Shown here piece by piece: positions 33,072 to 34,797 of a stretch of DNA of 34,797 bases; positions within the stretch are counted from its first letter, which is position 1, and the number at the start of each line of letters is the position of its first letter. The translations under genes and the position numbers were made by a program. The notes below the pieces were generated by a model. That model was not told the origin of the DNA and made no database searches. It saw nothing but the letters and a program-made list of their open reading frames with translations. Location of the stretch: the NCBI GenBank assembly GCA_018649825.1, contig JABIHC010000107.1, forward strand, positions 1 through 34,797. Direction: 5' to 3'. The DNA is from Methanobacteriota archaeon. GTDB lineage: Archaea; Thermoplasmatota; Poseidoniia; Poseidoniales; Poseidoniaceae.

Positions 33072-34049
33072 TCAAAGTATCCACTGTGTACGCAAGCCAC
33101 CGGCCATTTTCAAGTGTATTATTGAACTGCCACCATTCAAAGTGACAGTAACTGAATATTCTCCACTATTGGAAGGTATTGTCCCCAAAGATCCTTTTTC
33201 AGTTGAGGACGGACCCCATGCACGGGCCAGAGGCGTTACACCTGAATGGTCCTTGACGCTAAGAGTTCCTTGGCTTGAACCACTATCAATTTCCACATCT
33301 AAATACCAAACTAGGAAATTAAAATCTCCATCGCTAGGATGACCACTATCAAAGAAAGTGTCATAGGCTTCACCATCAAAACCCTCATACTTCTCATCAA
33401 AAAGGTCAATTGCTCGTATGAAAAATACATCGCCAGTGAATTCATTACCATAATTATTCAATTGCATACGAAGACGCTCTACAGAATCTGAATCAATCCA
33501 AGTTAGAACATTAAGGAATCCCGCATAGCCATCAAATGTGTAAATAAGTTCACCACCTGTATCGGAACTCGCTTGAACAGAAGTAAAACCACTATTTGTT
33601 GAAGTTACTTCAGCATCCCATGAATGACCCCAAAGAGAAAATTGCCATGTATTTCCTACAGCAAAGGGAAAGGAGAATACCGGTTGAGGTTCTCCATTTT
33701 CAAACACCGAGAGATTTTCCCAAGCCATCCTTCCGAGGAATGGATTGTGATTGATTACTGCGTGTCGTTGAGCTTCCTGTTCACTTGAGATTCCAAGCAT
33801 CCACGCCGAATCCTCAGTACTATTATTCCCGACAACTAATCGGGCTGAATCCTCGCCAAATTCGGGGGTTACAAAGGTGTATAACCACCAATCTCCAACT
33901 TCCCAAATCGGGTTTTCAAGTGGGTCAGTAGATGAAGAATTATTACCATCGGAATCGCCATCATTACCCAAGCAACCTACGAAAGCCGAAAGCACGAAAA
34001 TCGTGCATATCCCCGTAGCAATCACTCTTCCCATGTTACCCTCACCCAT
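33072..34049 (-). CDS. Predicted lipoprotein of unknown function
   Basis: 325 residues. The signal peptide ends in a lipobox-like 'LSAFVGCLG' with Cys26. An Asp/Asn/Ser-rich linker follows ('NDGDSDGNNSSSTD'). The mature part has aromatic beta-rich motifs: 'WEVGDWWLYTF' (a pattern common in archaeal surface lipoproteins), 'GNTWQFSLWGHSWDAEV' and 'NEFTGDVFFIRAIDLFD'. Residues about 245-325 form a further beta-domain with a 'GEYSVTVTLNGGSS' end. The ATG at 34034 (MGRVIATG), with GAGGGT upstream, is an alternative start. It probably stays on the outer face of the membrane; the ligand is unknown. It lies 31 bases downstream of the pyrophosphatase stop. Confidence 0.82.
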   Translation of the reverse strand: MGEGNMGRVIATGICTIFVLSAFVGCLGNDGDSDGNNSSSTDPLENPIWEVGDWWLYTFVTPEFGEDSARLVVGNNSTEDSAWMLGISSEQEAQRHAVINHNPFLGRMAWENLSVFENGEPQPVFSFPFAVGNTWQFSLWGHSWDAEVTSTNSGFTSVQASSDTGGELIYTFDGYAGFLNVLTWIDSDSVERLRMQLNNYGNEFTGDVFFIRAIDLFDEKYEGFDGEAYDTFFDSGHPSDGDFNFLVWYLDVEIDSGSSQGTLSVKDHSGVTPLARAWGPSSTEKGSLGTIPSNSGEYSVTVTLNGGSSIIHLKMAGGLRTQWIL

Positions 34050-34080
34050 GTGCCCTACCCTAAGGCTGACGCATTGTTGT

Positions 34081-34797
34081 TCAGAGCAATCCAGTCAAGG
34101 TTAGACTTGGAGCGATAACCACTGCAACAATTGACATCAACTTGATGAGAATGTTTAGAGAAGGACCGCTTGTGTCCTTGAATGGGTCTCCGATTGTGTC
34201 GCCAATGATTGCGGCATCGTGAGTAGCATCTCCCTTCTTTGCGCCTTCAATGTGACCCTGTTCGATTGCTTTCTTGGCATTGTCCCAAGCGCCACCGGCG
34301 TTAGCCATGAATAGAGCCATTAGAACACCGGTTACAAGAGAACCTGCGAGTAATCCACCAAGTGCTTCTGCGCCGAGAACATAACCAACAATAACTGGGG
34401 CGGAAACGGCAACTACGCCAGGCATAACCATTTCTTTCAATGCAGCATTGGTTGATATTTCAACACACTTTGCACTGTCTGGCTTTACTCCTTCCCTGCC
34501 TTCGAGAAGACCGTCAATTTCTCGGAATTGACGGCGAATCTCATCGACCATTTCACCAGCAGCCTTTCCTACTGAAGTCATTGTCATTGCAGCGACTACG
34601 AATGGGAGTGAACCACCGATTAGAAGTCCGATTATTACCATTGGATTATCAAGACTCAAAGACATTACATCACCTGCTGAAAGACTACTTTCGACTGAAG
34701 TCTTGAAAGCAGCGAATAATGCGAGTGCAGTTAATGCAGCACTACCAATTGCGAATCCCTTGCCGATTGCAGCAGTTGTATTTCCGATGGTGTCAAG
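34081..34797 (-). CDS. hppA: Membrane-bound ion-pumping pyrophosphatase (C-terminal part; N-terminus outside window)
   Basis: 239 C-terminal residues are visible; the frame is open to the window edge. Family blocks are '[20 protein letters not shown]' at the edge, '[17 protein letters not shown]' (pyrophosphate/Mg2+ site) and '[20 protein letters not shown]' followed by '[15 protein letters not shown]'. The enzyme couples PPi hydrolysis to H+ or Na+ pumping. The '[10 protein letters not shown]' wording, with Ala where K+-independent enzymes have Lys, marks the K+-dependent type. Which ion is pumped cannot be decided because the relevant helices are outside the window. A complete protein would be about 700 residues. 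Confidence 0.95.
   Translation of the reverse strand, partial: LDTIGNTTAAIGKGFAIGSAALTALALFAAFKTSVESSLSAGDVMSLSLDNPMVIIGLLIGGSLPFVVAAMTMTSVGKAAGEMVDEIRRQFREIDGLLEGREGVKPDSAKCVEISTNAALKEMVMPGVVAVSAPVIVGYVLGAEALGGLLAGSLVTGVLMALFMANAGGAWDNAKKAIEQGHIEGAKKGDATHDAAIIGDTIGDPFKDTSGPSLNILIKLMSIVAVVIAPSLTLTGLL

Noticed and set aside
1-34797. CRISPR array, insertion sequence, integrase or phage genes
   Set aside because: No regularly spaced direct repeats, transposase or integrase motifs, or att-like duplications beside the tRNA-Glu gene were seen.

Overview
The window looks like a chromosome segment of a marine planktonic archaeon, most likely Marine Group II / Poseidoniales (Euryarchaeota). Supports for an archaeon are a Nob1-type PIN plus zinc-ribbon rRNA endonuclease (an archaeal/eukaryotic family), TATA-type promoter boxes, a tRNA gene with an encoded CCA, and a membrane pyrophosphatase. 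Very large secreted proteins, peptidases and sugar-scavenging enzymes in a moderately AT-rich genome fit Poseidoniales. The order-level placement is inference, not proof.

Layout. (1) 1-11,530, minus strand: two exported surface proteins. The first is a giant protein of at least 2,570 residues whose C-terminus lies outside the window. The second is a 1,049-residue membrane-anchored protein with CARDB-, PKD- and fibronectin-III-like domains. They are separated by a 670-base gap holding a strong hairpin/T-tract terminator and a TATA-like box inside an inverted repeat. (2) 11,937-14,028: small housekeeping genes: MoaD/ThiS-like beta-grasp protein, TatA-type translocase subunit, Nob1, a DedA/YqaA membrane protein and tRNA-Glu(UUC). 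(3) 14,159-27,067, plus strand: a sugar-acid/polyol/mannoside island: DgoD-like sugar-acid dehydratase, Udh-like sugar dehydrogenase, FGGY kinase, mannitol-1-phosphate-dehydrogenase-like enzyme, a large two-TM protein resembling the animal CD36/LIMP-2 scavenger receptors, GH38 alpha-mannosidase, DUF2817 M14-like hydrolase and a GHMP sugar kinase. (4) 27,072-29,135, minus strand: an unknown protein translationally coupled to a UlaG-like metallo-beta-lactamase-fold hydrolase. (5) 29,348-34,797: an M28 metallopeptidase fused to an MFS-type transporter, a glutaredoxin, an alpha/beta hydrolase, a lipoprotein, and the C-terminal part of a K+-dependent-type membrane pyrophosphatase cut by the window edge.

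Functionally the window describes a heterotroph that attaches to or processes polymers outside the cell (giant surface protein, M28-MFS fusion), and breaks down mannosides and sugar acids inside it (GH38, DgoD-like, FGGY, GHMP, UlaG-like). The two most unusual items are the CD36-like protein, a family known mainly from eukaryotes, and the single-chain peptidase-transporter fusion.
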